Positions 50,417 to 60,717 are shown, counted from the stretch's first letter. The stretch: DNA of 64,000 bases from Ferdinandcohnia sp047238305 (GCF_047238305.1 NZ_JBDFMO010000001.1:248001-312000), one strand, 5' to 3'. Made by a program: numbers and translations. The notes: generated from the letters alone by a model not told the origin.

Positions 50417-51994
50417 ATGAAGTTGTTGGGATTATGGGAAAAAAAAGACCCTTTTCGAAATATAAAACTGAATGAATCGATAGATACATTACCGGAAATT
50501 CCTCTACATTCAGAGTTAAATCAAAATATAGAAGTACTAAAAACAGTATATAAAGATTGCTCTGATGTAGTATTTCGTGAATTTAGTATCGGTAGTAGCA
50601 TTAATGCGGTTCTTCTTTACATAGACGGTCTTTCTAATACTGAAGAGGTCGATCAGCATGTGCTTATGCCACTTATTAAGATGAAAAACCATGAACAAGG
50701 TGCCATATTTGAAGAATCAAAAAAGGAAATATCGGTTTCCGACCTTAAGGACATTTACTCGATTAATGATATTTTTAAACAAATTTCAATGGGTAACTCG
50801 ATTATTTTAATTGAAAAAGAAACAAAGGGAATTTCCATTGGACTTCCGAAGTGGGAAAAACGCAGTATTATGGAACCAGAGGCAGAATCAGTCATACGCG
50901 GACCTAGAGAAGGTTTTATTGAAACATTAAGAGTAAACACCTCCCTTTTACGTAGAAAAATTCGTCATCCATTATTAAAAATGAAACAATTGGATATTGG
51001 CCGTTACACAGATACACAAGTCGTCGTTGCTTATATCGAAGGAATTGCGGACAGTACTTTAGTTGATGATGTGACAAGCAGGCTAAAGCGAATCAAGATT
51101 GATGGCATATTAGAAAGTGGATATATTGAGGAAATGATTGCAGATTACCCGTATTCTCCTTTCCCACAAGTTTTAACAACGGAACGGCCGGATGTAGCAG
51201 GTGCCTGCCTGTTGGAAGGGCGTGTTGTTATCTTGATTGACGGCACCCCTATTACATTAATTGCTCCTTGTACGTTTGCAAGTCTGATGCAGGCACCTGA
51301 AGATTACTATAATCCGTTCTACATCAGTACCTTGATCCGTTGGCTGCGATATTTATTCTTTTTTATCGCTTTGCTCGCACCATCAGCATATGTGGCGATC
51401 TTAACGTTTCATCAGGAAATGCTTCCAACCACACTGCTATTAACCATTGCTCAAAGCCGCGAACAAATCCCTTTTCCGGCATTAATCGAGGCATTTATCA
51501 TGGAAGTCACTTTTGAGGCACTAAGGGAAGCTGGTGTAAGATTACCAAAACAGGTTGGCGCTGCTGTTAGTATTGTTGGAGCCCTGGTCATTGGTCAAGC
51601 GGCGACGGCGTCAGGACTGGTTTCATCACCGATGGTCATGGTAGTTGCCATTACAGGTGTGGCATCGTTTTTAATGCCAAGATATGCGACCGGCATATCG
51701 ATTCGGATCCTGCGCTTTCCCATCATGATTCTTGCCGGAATGTTTGGTTTATTAGGGGTCATGCTCGGTATTACCGCAATTGTCGCACATATGTGTACCC
51801 TAAAGTCCTTTGGTGTACCATATTTCAATTCGACAGCGCCGCTTAAGATTCAAAATTTAAAGGATGTCCTAATTCGAGCCCCGTGGTGGGCCATGGATAC
51901 ACGACCTGAGTTTTTTTCAAAGGATGCAGGTAACCTAGAGCGTCAGTCCAGTAATCTAAAGCCCGGTCCAAGCAAAGGTGGAGACGAAAGTTGA
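50417..51994 (+). CDS. Spore germinant receptor A subunit (GerA family)
   Basis: The 525-residue subunit starts at ATG 50417 behind AAGGAG. It has the cytosolic N-terminal two-lobed domain (about 40-290) with VIRGPREGFIETLRVNTSLLRRKI broken at about 165-190, then four to five helices (about 300-480) with the family's ITLIAPCTFASLMQAPEDYY and a Pro-rich TM region. It is the A component of an inner-membrane nutrient receptor. It overlaps the C subunit gene by 4 bases. Confidence 0.94.
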   Translation: MKLLGLWEKKDPFRNIKLNESIDTLPEIPLHSELNQNIEVLKTVYKDCSDVVFREFSIGSSINAVLLYIDGLSNTEEVDQHVLMPLIKMKNHEQGAIFEESKKEISVSDLKDIYSINDIFKQISMGNSIILIEKETKGISIGLPKWEKRSIMEPEAESVIRGPREGFIETLRVNTSLLRRKIRHPLLKMKQLDIGRYTDTQVVVAYIEGIADSTLVDDVTSRLKRIKIDGILESGYIEEMIADYPYSPFPQVLTTERPDVAGACLLEGRVVILIDGTPITLIAPCTFASLMQAPEDYYNPFYISTLIRWLRYLFFFIALLAPSAYVAILTFHQEMLPTTLLLTIAQSREQIPFPALIEAFIMEVTFEALREAGVRLPKQVGAAVSIVGALVIGQAATASGLVSSPMVMVVAITGVASFLMPRYATGISIRILRFPIMILAGMFGLLGVMLGITAIVAHMCTLKSFGVPYFNSTAPLKIQNLKDVLIRAPWWAMDTRPEFFSKDAGNLERQSSNLKPGPSKGGDES

Positions 51995-53190
51995 GTTGTA
52001 TGAACAGACCTATTAAGAAGGCTATGACTTTAATACTTCTGCTTACCTTGAACTCGATTTTCCTAACAGGATGTTGGGACCGCACGGAGGTGAATGATTT
52101 AGCTCTCATTTTGGCAGCTGGGATAGATAAGGGCGAAAACAACAATATCGAATTATCGGCCCAAATATATATCCCTCAAGGATCACAAGGCGGACAACAA
52201 TCCGGGATGTCCAGCGGTTCCAGCAGCAATCAGTCATTTGTTAGGTCAGCTGAAGGAGAAACCATTGCTGATGCGATGGCACGACTCCAGGAAGAACTGA
52301 CAAGGCAGGTTTTTTGGGGGCAAAATGAGGTGCTCATTATTGGTGAAAAATTAGCAAAGGCAGGGATAAGTGATCAAATTGACTTTTGGTTGCGGCACTC
52401 GGAACCTCGCATACGTGCCGATGTTTTTGTTTCAAAAGGAAGGGCAAAGACTGTCTTGGGGGCCATACCTGAATTGGAAAGAGACGCCGCAAAACAACTA
52501 CGTAAAATCGTACAAACACATATAGGTGTAAAAGTAACAGTAAAGGATTTATCGCAGATGCTATCAGGTGAATCAGCTCCAGCCGTACTTCCATGGGTCG
52601 AAGAACTTCCACCATCACTAATGGATTCAAAGAAAAAAGAAATCCCAATCATTAATGGAGTAGCCATTTTTAAGGAAGGAAAAATGGTAGGTAGATTAGA
52701 TGATAAAGAAACAAGGGGGATTCTTTGGCCGAGAAATGAGATTAAATCAGGTGTGATTACGATTGCTTTTGAAGACGAAGATGGCCACATCTCCTTACAT
52801 TTAATAAGAAGCCATACGGAGTTGATCCCTTCCATAAAGAATGGAAGATGGAGTATGCACATCAAAACAAACGTAGATCTTGAGGTTATACAAAATACGA
52901 CAAAAGTAAAATTATTCAATCCCAAGGTCATAAAAAAAGCTGAGCAAAAGGTTAGAGATGAGATTGAACAAAGAGAACGTTTAGCTTTCTCGGAAGTTCA
53001 GGAAAAGTTAAATGCTGATATTTTCGGCTTCGCTGATGAATTTCAGAGAGAATATCCACAAATATGGAAGCAAAAGAAAGACGAATGGAATGAAATTTTC
53101 CCAGAAGTGGTCGTTTCTTTTGAAACGAAGGTAAAGATCGAAAGAAACGGTTTGGCAACCGGACAAAGTCAAAGGGGTGTTGAACAATGA
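51991..53190 (+). CDS. Spore germinant receptor C subunit (Ger(x)C lipoprotein)
   Basis: The 399-residue lipoprotein starts at TTG 51991, seven bases after GGAG; ATG 52000 is an alternative. Lipobox LTGCWD (Cys near 28) is followed by the invariant WDRTEVNDLALILAAGIDK and three GerC domains. It attaches to the outer face of the spore inner membrane with the A and B subunits. The stop codon overlaps the start of the next gene. Confidence 0.94.
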   Translation: MSCMNRPIKKAMTLILLLTLNSIFLTGCWDRTEVNDLALILAAGIDKGENNNIELSAQIYIPQGSQGGQQSGMSSGSSSNQSFVRSAEGETIADAMARLQEELTRQVFWGQNEVLIIGEKLAKAGISDQIDFWLRHSEPRIRADVFVSKGRAKTVLGAIPELERDAAKQLRKIVQTHIGVKVTVKDLSQMLSGESAPAVLPWVEELPPSLMDSKKKEIPIINGVAIFKEGKMVGRLDDKETRGILWPRNEIKSGVITIAFEDEDGHISLHLIRSHTELIPSIKNGRWSMHIKTNVDLEVIQNTTKVKLFNPKVIKKAEQKVRDEIEQRERLAFSEVQEKLNADIFGFADEFQREYPQIWKQKKDEWNEIFPEVVVSFETKVKIERNGLATGQSQRGVEQ

Positions 53191-53408
53191 GGATTGGAGG
53201 GGTATTAGGGGTAACCGTTATATTGGTGCTTATTTTTTTATACCAATGGCCCAAGTTAAAGAAAAGTGGAAGAAAAGGAAGAATGGTCTTTTTTTCGTTG
53301 ATGCTGCTTAACTGGATTCTTGCGATTTTGCTTGTTAACTTTCCAGAAATGCCGGGACCTGGGCAATTAATCGATTTCATCTTTAAGTCATTTGAACCCT
53401 TTTGGTAA
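53187..53408 (+). CDS. Small membrane protein within the ger operon
   Basis: The 73-residue product has two helices (about 3-18 and 32-50) around a basic linker (KLKKSGRKGR). It starts at ATG 53187, overlapping gerC by ATGA. Some Bacillus germinant operons carry a fourth small D-type subunit with two membrane spans that tunes receptor response; size and position suggest this is one. Confidence 0.7.
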   Translation: MRIGGVLGVTVILVLIFLYQWPKLKKSGRKGRMVFFSLMLLNWILAILLVNFPEMPGPGQLIDFIFKSFEPFW

Positions 53409-53440
53409 TTAGACTCCTTTTAGAAAAGGAATGAACAAAC

Positions 53441-54523
53441 ATGATTGAAAAAGGTAGAATTTCCTATTTAGAGTTATCCCTCATTATGTATGCAACAATT
53501 GTAGCCACGTCTATACTTTACATTCCATATATCACAGCACAGCATGCAAAGCGTGATTTGTGGTTATCCCCCATATGGGGTTCTTTGAGTGGCTTTCTCA
53601 TTGTCATGATTATTGTAAAGCTTTCTAAGCTTTATCCAGGGAAAACACTAATCGAATATTGTGAACTTATTCTTGGTCGCACCCTAGGCAAAATCATCGC
53701 GTTCATTTACTTATTTTTTTTATTACACGATACTGCTATCGCATTTAGGGAATATGGTGAGTTTATTGAAAGTGCTTTTTTGCATAAAACGCCAATCATT
53801 TTTGTTACTGGTAGTATTGCCCTTTCTTGCGCGATTGCTGTCCACGGGGGCATTGAAACGATTGGAAGATGTGCTACTATCTTTATGCCGATTGTGTTAG
53901 CTCTTTATATTCTGATTTATTTCTTTCTAATCCCTGATTTAAATGTAAAAAATATGTTCCCAATCATGCAAGATGGGGTTATGCCCTCCATTAAAGGTTC
54001 CATTGCACCACATGCCTGGTTAAGTCAATTTTCATTAATGTCATTCCTGATTCCTTTATTAACGAATCAACAAAAGGTTTTGAAATGGGGAATGTTTTCT
54101 GTCATTGCCAGTGTCTTAACTATGGTATTTATTAATCTAGGGAATCTTTTATTATTTGGAGAAATTCTTTCTAACCTATATTTCCCTGTATTTGAGGCTG
54201 CAAGATATATAAGTATTGGTTCTTTTTTTGAACATATTGAAGCAATCGTCATCGCCTTTTGGGCTCTTGGTGGATTTGTACAACTTTCTGCCTTTTTTTA
54301 TATGCTCGTGCTTGGTACATCACAGTGGTTAACACTGCCTAGTTATAAACCGTTTATATTACCAATTGGTTTTTTAATTATTATCTTTTCAATCTGGTCA
54401 ATTCCCTCGTTTGAGGAAATGATACGAGGAATGGGGACAACTGTGCCCTTTTATTTCTTAACGGTTCAGTTACTTATTCCAATTCTACTCTTAGGTGTTG
54501 CTGTCATACGTGCTAAGAGATAA
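53441..54523 (+). CDS. Spore germinant receptor B subunit (GerB family permease)
   Basis: The 360-residue protein has ten helices of the APC-type permease fold that forms the germinant-binding B subunit. Features are ISYLELSLIMYATIVATSIL near the start and GKTLIEYCELILGRTLGK near 75. It closes the A-C-D-B operon. Confidence 0.93.
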   Translation: MIEKGRISYLELSLIMYATIVATSILYIPYITAQHAKRDLWLSPIWGSLSGFLIVMIIVKLSKLYPGKTLIEYCELILGRTLGKIIAFIYLFFLLHDTAIAFREYGEFIESAFLHKTPIIFVTGSIALSCAIAVHGGIETIGRCATIFMPIVLALYILIYFFLIPDLNVKNMFPIMQDGVMPSIKGSIAPHAWLSQFSLMSFLIPLLTNQQKVLKWGMFSVIASVLTMVFINLGNLLLFGEILSNLYFPVFEAARYISIGSFFEHIEAIVIAFWALGGFVQLSAFFYMLVLGTSQWLTLPSYKPFILPIGFLIIIFSIWSIPSFEEMIRGMGTTVPFYFLTVQLLIPILLLGVAVIRAKR

Positions 54524-54537
54524 CTTTTAACATAGTG

Positions 54538-54567
54538 AAAAAAGAGCGAACCTTTAAGGCTCGCTCT
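54538..54567 (-). terminator. Terminator of the UvrA-like and aspartate dehydrogenase operon
   Basis: AGAGCGA (54543-54549) pairs with TCGCTCT (54561-54567), and the minus strand continues into TTTTTTC. It may also stop transcripts from the convergent ger operon. Confidence 0.75.
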
Positions 54568-54570
54568 AAG

Positions 54571-55350
54571 TTATCCACTGATTCTTAGTTTTTCATTCAT
54601 TCTATTTAATGTCCCAAGGATACTCATTGCTGCTAAATAGCTTGTCTTTGGATTATCTGGAAGTGGATTATTCGTAATCGAAAATGTTGCTTCCCCAAAA
54701 TCTCCCTTGATCTCCACTTGATGAATATTTTTTTCAATATGTGGATCGGCCACTAGACACACACGCGTCTTCTCTATTCCTACCCCTGCCAACGACAGGA
54801 CAATGGAGACATTCATGTTTTTCGGAAATTGCTTAATGGCATCAATCGCTTTCCCCTCAAATACAACCTTTGCTTCGTTGATGTCATCATCCATGAGCGA
54901 TCTGGCAGGCTTCCGAGTTGTCAGTGAAACGCTTGAAACCGTGCCAAGGGCGTGTGCATTTTGCAATAAGTCCAAACCGCCGATTGCACCAGACGGCAGG
55001 TGAACTACATTCTTATATTCTTTTACAAGATTACTTAGTTCTGTCAACAGGGCTTCATCTGCAAGAGCGCCTACACTTATTAACACCACATCCTTTTTCT
55101 TAATAACCGATGGCAACAAGGTTTTCACTGCATGTATATTCGCTGCCTCCACCACAATATCAATTTCCGAATCAAGAAAGGCTTGGAGGTCAGTAAACAA
55201 CTTCACACCAAAATTTGACTCCAACCCCTCATACTTTTCCTTATTCCTCACCAAAATATTTTTAATCCGTAGATTTTCATGTTGATTTTGATTAACTTCT
55301 TTCAATAAAAAAGTAGCAATTGCTCCCGCACCAATTACACCGATATTCAT
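54571..55350 (-). CDS. nadX: L-aspartate dehydrogenase (NadX-like)
   Basis: The 259-residue protein has an N-terminal NAD(P) motif GVIGAGAIA, the family signature PSGAIGGLDLLQ near 118, TTRKP, and the C-terminal NNPLPDNPKTSYLAAMS motif. Aspartate dehydrogenase oxidises aspartate to iminoaspartate, feeding NAD synthesis. It starts at ATG 55350, 15 bases after the UvrA-like stop codon, so the two share an operon without an obvious link. Confidence 0.88.
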   Translation of the reverse strand: MNIGVIGAGAIATFLLKEVNQNQHENLRIKNILVRNKEKYEGLESNFGVKLFTDLQAFLDSEIDIVVEAANIHAVKTLLPSVIKKKDVVLISVGALADEALLTELSNLVKEYKNVVHLPSGAIGGLDLLQNAHALGTVSSVSLTTRKPARSLMDDDINEAKVVFEGKAIDAIKQFPKNMNVSIVLSLAGVGIEKTRVCLVADPHIEKNIHQVEIKGDFGEATFSITNNPLPDNPKTSYLAAMSILGTLNRMNEKLRISG

Positions 55351-55365
55351 AGTTACCTCCCCATT

Positions 55366-57645
55366 TTAATTTATATATGTGATAACTCCATCCTTTACCC
55401 ATTTCGCTGTTAATGTGTCTGCATGTAACATCTCTTCTGGTGTGCCTTCAAATATAACTTGTCCGCCTTGTTTTCCCCCTGATGGACCTAATTCTATTAC
55501 CCAGTCGCTTGCAGCTATAAAGTTTAGATTGTGTTCGATGATGATAACAGAATTACCTCTGTTTACGAGATTTTGAAATACGTCTAAGAGCTTTTCATTA
55601 TCTTCTGTGTGTAGTCCTAAGGATGGCTCGTCTAACAGGTAGATTTGACCTTCCTTTTGCAGGTGGCTTGCGAGTTTTAGACGTTGGATTTCTCCTCCAC
55701 TTAGCGAACTTGTCGTTTGCCCTAAAGTTAAATACCCTAATCCTACTTCTTTTAGCGTATGCACTCTTTTTATGATCTTTTGTAGTTTAAAATAATGGAT
55801 AGCTTCGTCGATTGTTAAATCTAAAATTTCTACTATATTTTTATCTTGATAGCGATAGATAAGCGCTTCCTCTGAATATCTCGTACCGCCACATGTTTCA
55901 CAGGGGATTGTCACCGGATCTGCAAATGCTACGTCAGGCTTTATGACTCCTTTTCCTTTGCAGATAGGGCATGCTCCTAAGGAGTTAAAGCTAAACAAAC
56001 CCGCTGGTTGCCCTGTTTCTTTTGAAAATACCGCACGAATATCGTCCATTATCCCCATATATGTAGCTAAGGTCGAACGGTTAGAAATTCCTATGCTGCC
56101 TTGTCCTACCTTGATCGTTTCAGGATACTTGTTCGCGAACGCTTCCAACATTAAGGAGCTTTTACCTGAACCTGAAACTCCACATATAGAGACTAAGACA
56201 TTTTTAGGAATCTGTAAGCTAATATTTTTTAAGTTATTGATACTTGCTTTATTTAGTGGAAAATAACTTTTTATTTCCCTTGGATTTTTATTTATTTTTA
56301 CCTTGTGGGTTAGAGCGGTTGCAGTTGGAGAGTTTTTGAGATCTTCTAATTTACCTTGATAGACAACTTCGCCACCATTTACTCCTGCCCCCGGTCCCAT
56401 TTCTATGATTTGATCTGCTATTTTTATGACTGATAGATTATGTTCAATTACGATTACAGTATTATGTTGGTCTTTTAACCTAGTTAGCATCTGGATCAAC
56501 AAATCTGCTTCTTCTGGATGAAGTCCGGCACTTGGTTCGTCAAAAATGTATGTAATGTTATTTAGGCTGCTCCCTAAATGACGAGCAATCTTTACCCTTT
56601 GAGCTTCCCCACTGGACAGGGTGCCCATTTTTCTTGATAGACTTAAATATCCGAGTCCCATGTCAACTAGTTGTTTTACATGCGGGATTGCTTGTTGTGC
56701 TATCGATTCCCCCATCGGCTCTTTCATATTTTTAAGTTCCTTAAGTAATTCCGGAAGCTCTAATTGATCATATTCCGCGATATTCAATCCATTTATTCTA
56801 CATTCTAAGACCATTGGATTTAGACCTGAGCCTTGGCAGGTTGGGCATAAAGAATGTGTTGACACTGCTAAAACGTCATCTTGGGATACTTCTTTCAGCT
56901 TTGAGATGTCTCTATTGATATAAAGGCGCGTAAATCGAGGCAATAGCCCATCCCACTCATGATCCTGAGGTCCATTTTTTGTATGAAACGGCGCATAGAC
57001 TTTTTCACCTTCCGTGGGACCATATAAGAGCAAGCGGCGTTTTTCTTCCGAGTAGTCCTTGATTGGTTTATCTGGATCGAATAATCCACCCGTCATCATC
57101 CATCTCCCTTGCCAACCTGAAGGAGATAATGGCTTAAATTTTACCGCATAATCCCGAAGTGACTTATCGAAATCGACCATCTTATTTAAGTCTGGTGCAA
57201 TGACCTCCCCAAACCCACCACATTCTGGACATCTACCAAAAGAACTTTGACTCGAAAAATCGGTGGCAGAACCGATTGAGGGCTTTCCAATTCTCGAGAA
57301 CAATAGTCTAAGTAATGGATCTATATCCATATAGGTACCAACAGTCGAACGGGAATTGCCTCCTATCTGTCGTTGTTCCACTACAACAACTGGGCTTAAG
57401 TTTTGCATAAGATCAGCGTGGGGTCTTTCGTACCTTGGCATTTGATTTCTGACATAAAGAGGATAATTCAACGTCATTTGTCTTCTACTTTCAGTTGCCA
57501 ATGTATCAAATACAACCGAACTCTTACCTGATCCTGAAAGGCCGGTAAATACGATGATTTTTTCTTTCGGTATATTTAAATCGATATTTTTTAAATTATG
57601 TTCTTTAAGCCCTCTTAAAATGATTTCATCTTTTACTTTTGACAT
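55366..57645 (-). CDS. UvrA-like tandem ABC ATPase (UvrA2 type)
   Basis: The 759-residue protein starts at ATG 57645 after AGGAGG. Both ABC domains are complete: Walker A GLSGSGKSS and GVSGSGKSS, signatures LSSGEAQRVKIARHL and LSGGEIQRLKLASHL, two zinc modules (CPECGGFGE and CPICKGKG..CETCGG). At about 760 residues it is shorter than the 950-residue repair UvrA, like the UvrA2 or DrrC-type proteins linked with drug tolerance. It lacks the UvrB-binding region expected in the full-length form. Its role is therefore probably not classical nucleotide excision repair. Confidence 0.85.
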   Translation of the reverse strand: MSKVKDEIILRGLKEHNLKNIDLNIPKEKIIVFTGLSGSGKSSVVFDTLATESRRQMTLNYPLYVRNQMPRYERPHADLMQNLSPVVVVEQRQIGGNSRSTVGTYMDIDPLLRLLFSRIGKPSIGSATDFSSQSSFGRCPECGGFGEVIAPDLNKMVDFDKSLRDYAVKFKPLSPSGWQGRWMMTGGLFDPDKPIKDYSEEKRRLLLYGPTEGEKVYAPFHTKNGPQDHEWDGLLPRFTRLYINRDISKLKEVSQDDVLAVSTHSLCPTCQGSGLNPMVLECRINGLNIAEYDQLELPELLKELKNMKEPMGESIAQQAIPHVKQLVDMGLGYLSLSRKMGTLSSGEAQRVKIARHLGSSLNNITYIFDEPSAGLHPEEADLLIQMLTRLKDQHNTVIVIEHNLSVIKIADQIIEMGPGAGVNGGEVVYQGKLEDLKNSPTATALTHKVKINKNPREIKSYFPLNKASINNLKNISLQIPKNVLVSICGVSGSGKSSLMLEAFANKYPETIKVGQGSIGISNRSTLATYMGIMDDIRAVFSKETGQPAGLFSFNSLGACPICKGKGVIKPDVAFADPVTIPCETCGGTRYSEEALIYRYQDKNIVEILDLTIDEAIHYFKLQKIIKRVHTLKEVGLGYLTLGQTTSSLSGGEIQRLKLASHLQKEGQIYLLDEPSLGLHTEDNEKLLDVFQNLVNRGNSVIIIEHNLNFIAASDWVIELGPSGGKQGGQVIFEGTPEEMLHADTLTAKWVKDGVITYIN

Positions 57646-58186
57646 TTTGTCCTCCTTTCTGGATTTTATTTTTAGTTTCATAGATATAATCTAGCTTACC
57701 CTATAAATCTCTACATAAGCCAATGTTAGAAAAGAAAAAGAGCTCTTGAGCAAAAACCAAGTAACTCGTTTGATTTATCCATTACGATTTTATAACGCTT
57801 GTCGAAAAAACATTAATGAAATCGCTTTATTTATTTCCTAATTTGCAATATAATGAATTTTAATAATACTCAGAATGGTTGTGATATCAATATTTAAAAC
57901 TTTACTTACGATTCCAAATTTACATAAAGGAGGGATCTTAACATCCAATAACACTCTACGTTTTTAGATTGATAGTTACAAAAAGATGGTCTATGATTTT
58001 GGAAATAAATACAAAAGACGTAATTCCTAATGCGGAATGGAATAATGGACATTAGCACCCCTCACTGGTGAACAACCCTAGGATTACCCCTATTCTACAA
58101 GAACCTAATTAATTTTTATTACATTATGGCATTAAAATTTTATTTTATTAAAAATATATAAATTATTGGATGGGCGGGGATATAGT
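57646..58186. other. 540-bp AT-rich intergenic region
   Basis: An isolated AAAGGAGGGATC at about 57928 has no start codon at a useful distance. I found no ORF with coding character, no terminator and no clear promoter; one must serve each of the divergent UvrA-like and amidase genes. Confidence 0.4.
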
Positions 58187-59656
58187 ATGGAACAATCATC
58201 ATTACAAGCTCATGAATCTACTGTATTACACAATAAAGGTAAAGCCGAATTATGGCGCTGGTCTGCAACAGATTTAGCCCATGGAATTCGAACAAGACTT
58301 ATTTCTTCCCGTGAGGCTGTAGAAAGCTGTTTGGACAGGATTGAGGAAGTAAATCCAGTACTTAATGCCCTAGTAGAAGTACATACGGAAGAGGCACTTG
58401 CTGCAGCTGACCAGGCAGATCTTGCTGTAAAAAAAGGAGAACCACTTGGACCTTTACACGGTGTGCCTGTTTCGACAAAAATTAATGTAGACCAAGCTGG
58501 TCATGTTACAACAGACGGTGTTGTCGCTTTTAAAGATAATATCGCAGAAAAAGACAGTCCCCCAGTAGCGAACTTACGAAAGGCGGGTGCTGTGATTGTT
58601 GGCCGCAGCAATACGCCTGCATTTAGTTTTCGATGGTTTACAAATAATGATTTACATGGAAGAACCCTAAACCCTTGGGATAAGTCACGTACACCTGGTG
58701 GTTCAAGCGGAGGGGCAGCTACAGCTATCGCATCTGGAATGATGCCAATTGGGCATGGAAATGATATTGGCGGTTCTGTTCGTCATCCAGCATATGCCTG
58801 TGGAATTACTGGAATCCGTCCTACAATGGGAAGAATACCTGGCTGGTCTGGTCCTCCAAGTGGCGATCAGGCACCTTCTACCCAATTAATGGCAACAGAT
58901 GGACCTCTTGCACGAAGCGTTGCAGATCTTCGTCTTGCCCTTACAAGCATGAGTGAATTTGATCCACGTGATCCACTCCATTCTTCGGTTCCATTATTGG
59001 GAGAACCTCTTCAAAAGCCAATTCGAGTTGGTCTTTTACGTGATGTAGGTGTTTCCACTCCATCATCAGCTGTCAATCAGGCTTTGACTGATGCAGCTAA
59101 TCAGTTGACGGAAGCTGGTTATGTTGTCGAAGAAGTAAACCTTCCTCTATTTGCTGAGGCATATAGACTTTGGTATTTGTTAGTGCTGGAGGATTTCAGA
59201 ACTAATATCTCACTTGTAGAGCAGTATGGAGACGAAGGAATGAAAAAGGCAGCTTTTAATTATTTTGCTAACGCAAAAGAATGGTGGGGAGAAGAACCTG
59301 GACTATCCGATTATATTAAGGGCTACGCTCGTCGAGGAACATTAATTGTTCAACTTCAAGAGTTTTTGCAAAAATATCCACTGCTGCTCATGCCTGTCTC
59401 TTCTGAACAGGCTTTTGAACAAGATGCTGATATACAAAGTGTTGAAAGCATGAGGCGCTGTATGGATGCACAATGGTCTATGATGGCAATCCCAGTGCTC
59501 GGATTTCCAGCTATCTCGGTTCCAACTGCTGTTGTAAATGGTCTACCAGTTGGCGTTCAGCTATTAGGAAGGCGTTTCCGAGAAGATACTTTATTTGATG
59601 CAGCTGAGGTAATTGAAGCCCATGCACAAATCGAAACACCTATTGAACCAAGATAG
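58187..59656 (+). CDS. Amidase-signature family amidase
   Basis: The 489-residue enzyme starts at ATG 58187 after GCGGGG. The Ser-cisSer-Lys triad of amidase-signature enzymes is complete: Lys in VPVSTKINVDQAGH near 97, SRTPGGSSGGAATAIA near 170, and DIGGSVRHPA near 193 with the nucleophile Ser. It hydrolyses an unknown amide in the cytosol. GatA is unlikely because there is no gatC or gatB neighbour. Confidence 0.9.
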   Translation: MEQSSLQAHESTVLHNKGKAELWRWSATDLAHGIRTRLISSREAVESCLDRIEEVNPVLNALVEVHTEEALAAADQADLAVKKGEPLGPLHGVPVSTKINVDQAGHVTTDGVVAFKDNIAEKDSPPVANLRKAGAVIVGRSNTPAFSFRWFTNNDLHGRTLNPWDKSRTPGGSSGGAATAIASGMMPIGHGNDIGGSVRHPAYACGITGIRPTMGRIPGWSGPPSGDQAPSTQLMATDGPLARSVADLRLALTSMSEFDPRDPLHSSVPLLGEPLQKPIRVGLLRDVGVSTPSSAVNQALTDAANQLTEAGYVVEEVNLPLFAEAYRLWYLLVLEDFRTNISLVEQYGDEGMKKAAFNYFANAKEWWGEEPGLSDYIKGYARRGTLIVQLQEFLQKYPLLLMPVSSEQAFEQDADIQSVESMRRCMDAQWSMMAIPVLGFPAISVPTAVVNGLPVGVQLLGRRFREDTLFDAAEVIEAHAQIETPIEPR

Positions 59657-59698
59657 TAGTTTATTATAAAACCTATTTCTTTAGTCTATGTAGAAATT

Positions 59699-59730
59699 TC
59701 CCACAGCTATTATCGCCGTGGGATTTCTTG
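59699..59730 (+). terminator. Terminator after the amidase gene
   Basis: TCCCAC-a-GC pairs with GC-c-GTGGGA (59699-59723), followed by TTTCTTGTG. Confidence 0.6.
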
Positions 59731-59763
59731 TGTATTCCAAGTAATCACTCAACCTCATGTGCA

Positions 59764-60678
59764 CTATTCCTTCTTTTCCACTAGTTTCGATAGAATCTCT
59801 TCGCAAATTTCATGGGTTTCGAGTGCATCCCATGCTGAGATTGAAGGTTCTGAATTTGTTCTAACGGCCTGAATAAAATCTTTCACCATTTGCTCAAACC
59901 CTCTTTTAACCAAAGTTGGTTCCCAATCACTGCTCCGAACCTCACTATTTTCCATCCCTTTCGAAATGACTAAGTTCGATACGTTTGTGACCGTCCGCTT
60001 CTCCAACGGACCCATAACTTGAGCCATTTCCTCAGTTGTTCCATTATCCCTATTCATGATGCCGATCGCCGTGCCAGCTTGTGAAATAAATTGAATCACA
60101 ACATGGTATAAGGCGCCATTTTCCATACGTCCGTTCACGATGATATCCTTAATCGGGTGAGGAAACAAATACCTCATCGTATCCACAACATGGATATAAT
60201 CATCAAAAATAAATGTCCTAGGCTCTCCAGGAAGATTATTGCGGTTCTTCTGGATAACCACCATATTTGGCTGTGCAACTTCCCTCAAACTTACATATGA
60301 AGGGGCAAATCTACGGTTAAATCCCGCCATCAGAATAAGACCTCGGTCCTCCGCTAGTTCAACAAGCCTTTTGGCACCTTCATAATTGTCCGTAATGGGC
60401 TTGTCCACAAACACATTAATTCCGCGATGGAGAAGCCATTCAACTATCTCTTCATGCGAGGATGTTGACGAATGGACGAATGCACCCGTAATACCACTAT
60501 CAACCAAAGATTCGAGGTCGGAGTGAATATGTTCAAACCGATACTGGGTAGCAATTGTTCGTAACTTTTCTTGGTTTCTTGTGTAAAAGTGAAACTCTAT
60601 CTCTTTTAATCCACTATAAACTGGTAGGTAGGCTTTTTGTGCAATGTCTCCAAGTCCAATAACCCCAATTTTCATCAT
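59764..60678 (-). CDS. Gfo/Idh/MocA-family oxidoreductase
   Basis: This 304-residue protein has an N-terminal Rossmann motif GVIGLGDIAQKAYLP and the family's FVDKPITDNYEGAKRL near 92 with the catalytic-type Lys of the EKP/DKP motif, plus MAGFNRRFAP near 117. Members are NAD(P)-dependent dehydrogenases of sugars and related compounds. The C-terminal half is shorter than average. It follows a HAD phosphatase gene by 40 bases. Confidence 0.88.
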   Translation of the reverse strand: MMKIGVIGLGDIAQKAYLPVYSGLKEIEFHFYTRNQEKLRTIATQYRFEHIHSDLESLVDSGITGAFVHSSTSSHEEIVEWLLHRGINVFVDKPITDNYEGAKRLVELAEDRGLILMAGFNRRFAPSYVSLREVAQPNMVVIQKNRNNLPGEPRTFIFDDYIHVVDTMRYLFPHPIKDIIVNGRMENGALYHVVIQFISQAGTAIGIMNRDNGTTEEMAQVMGPLEKRTVTNVSNLVISKGMENSEVRSSDWEPTLVKRGFEQMVKDFIQAVRTNSEPSISAWDALETHEICEEILSKLVEKKE

Positions 60679-60717
60679 TATATATCCCCCACTTTTCTAT
60701 TCAATCTTCCGCTATTT

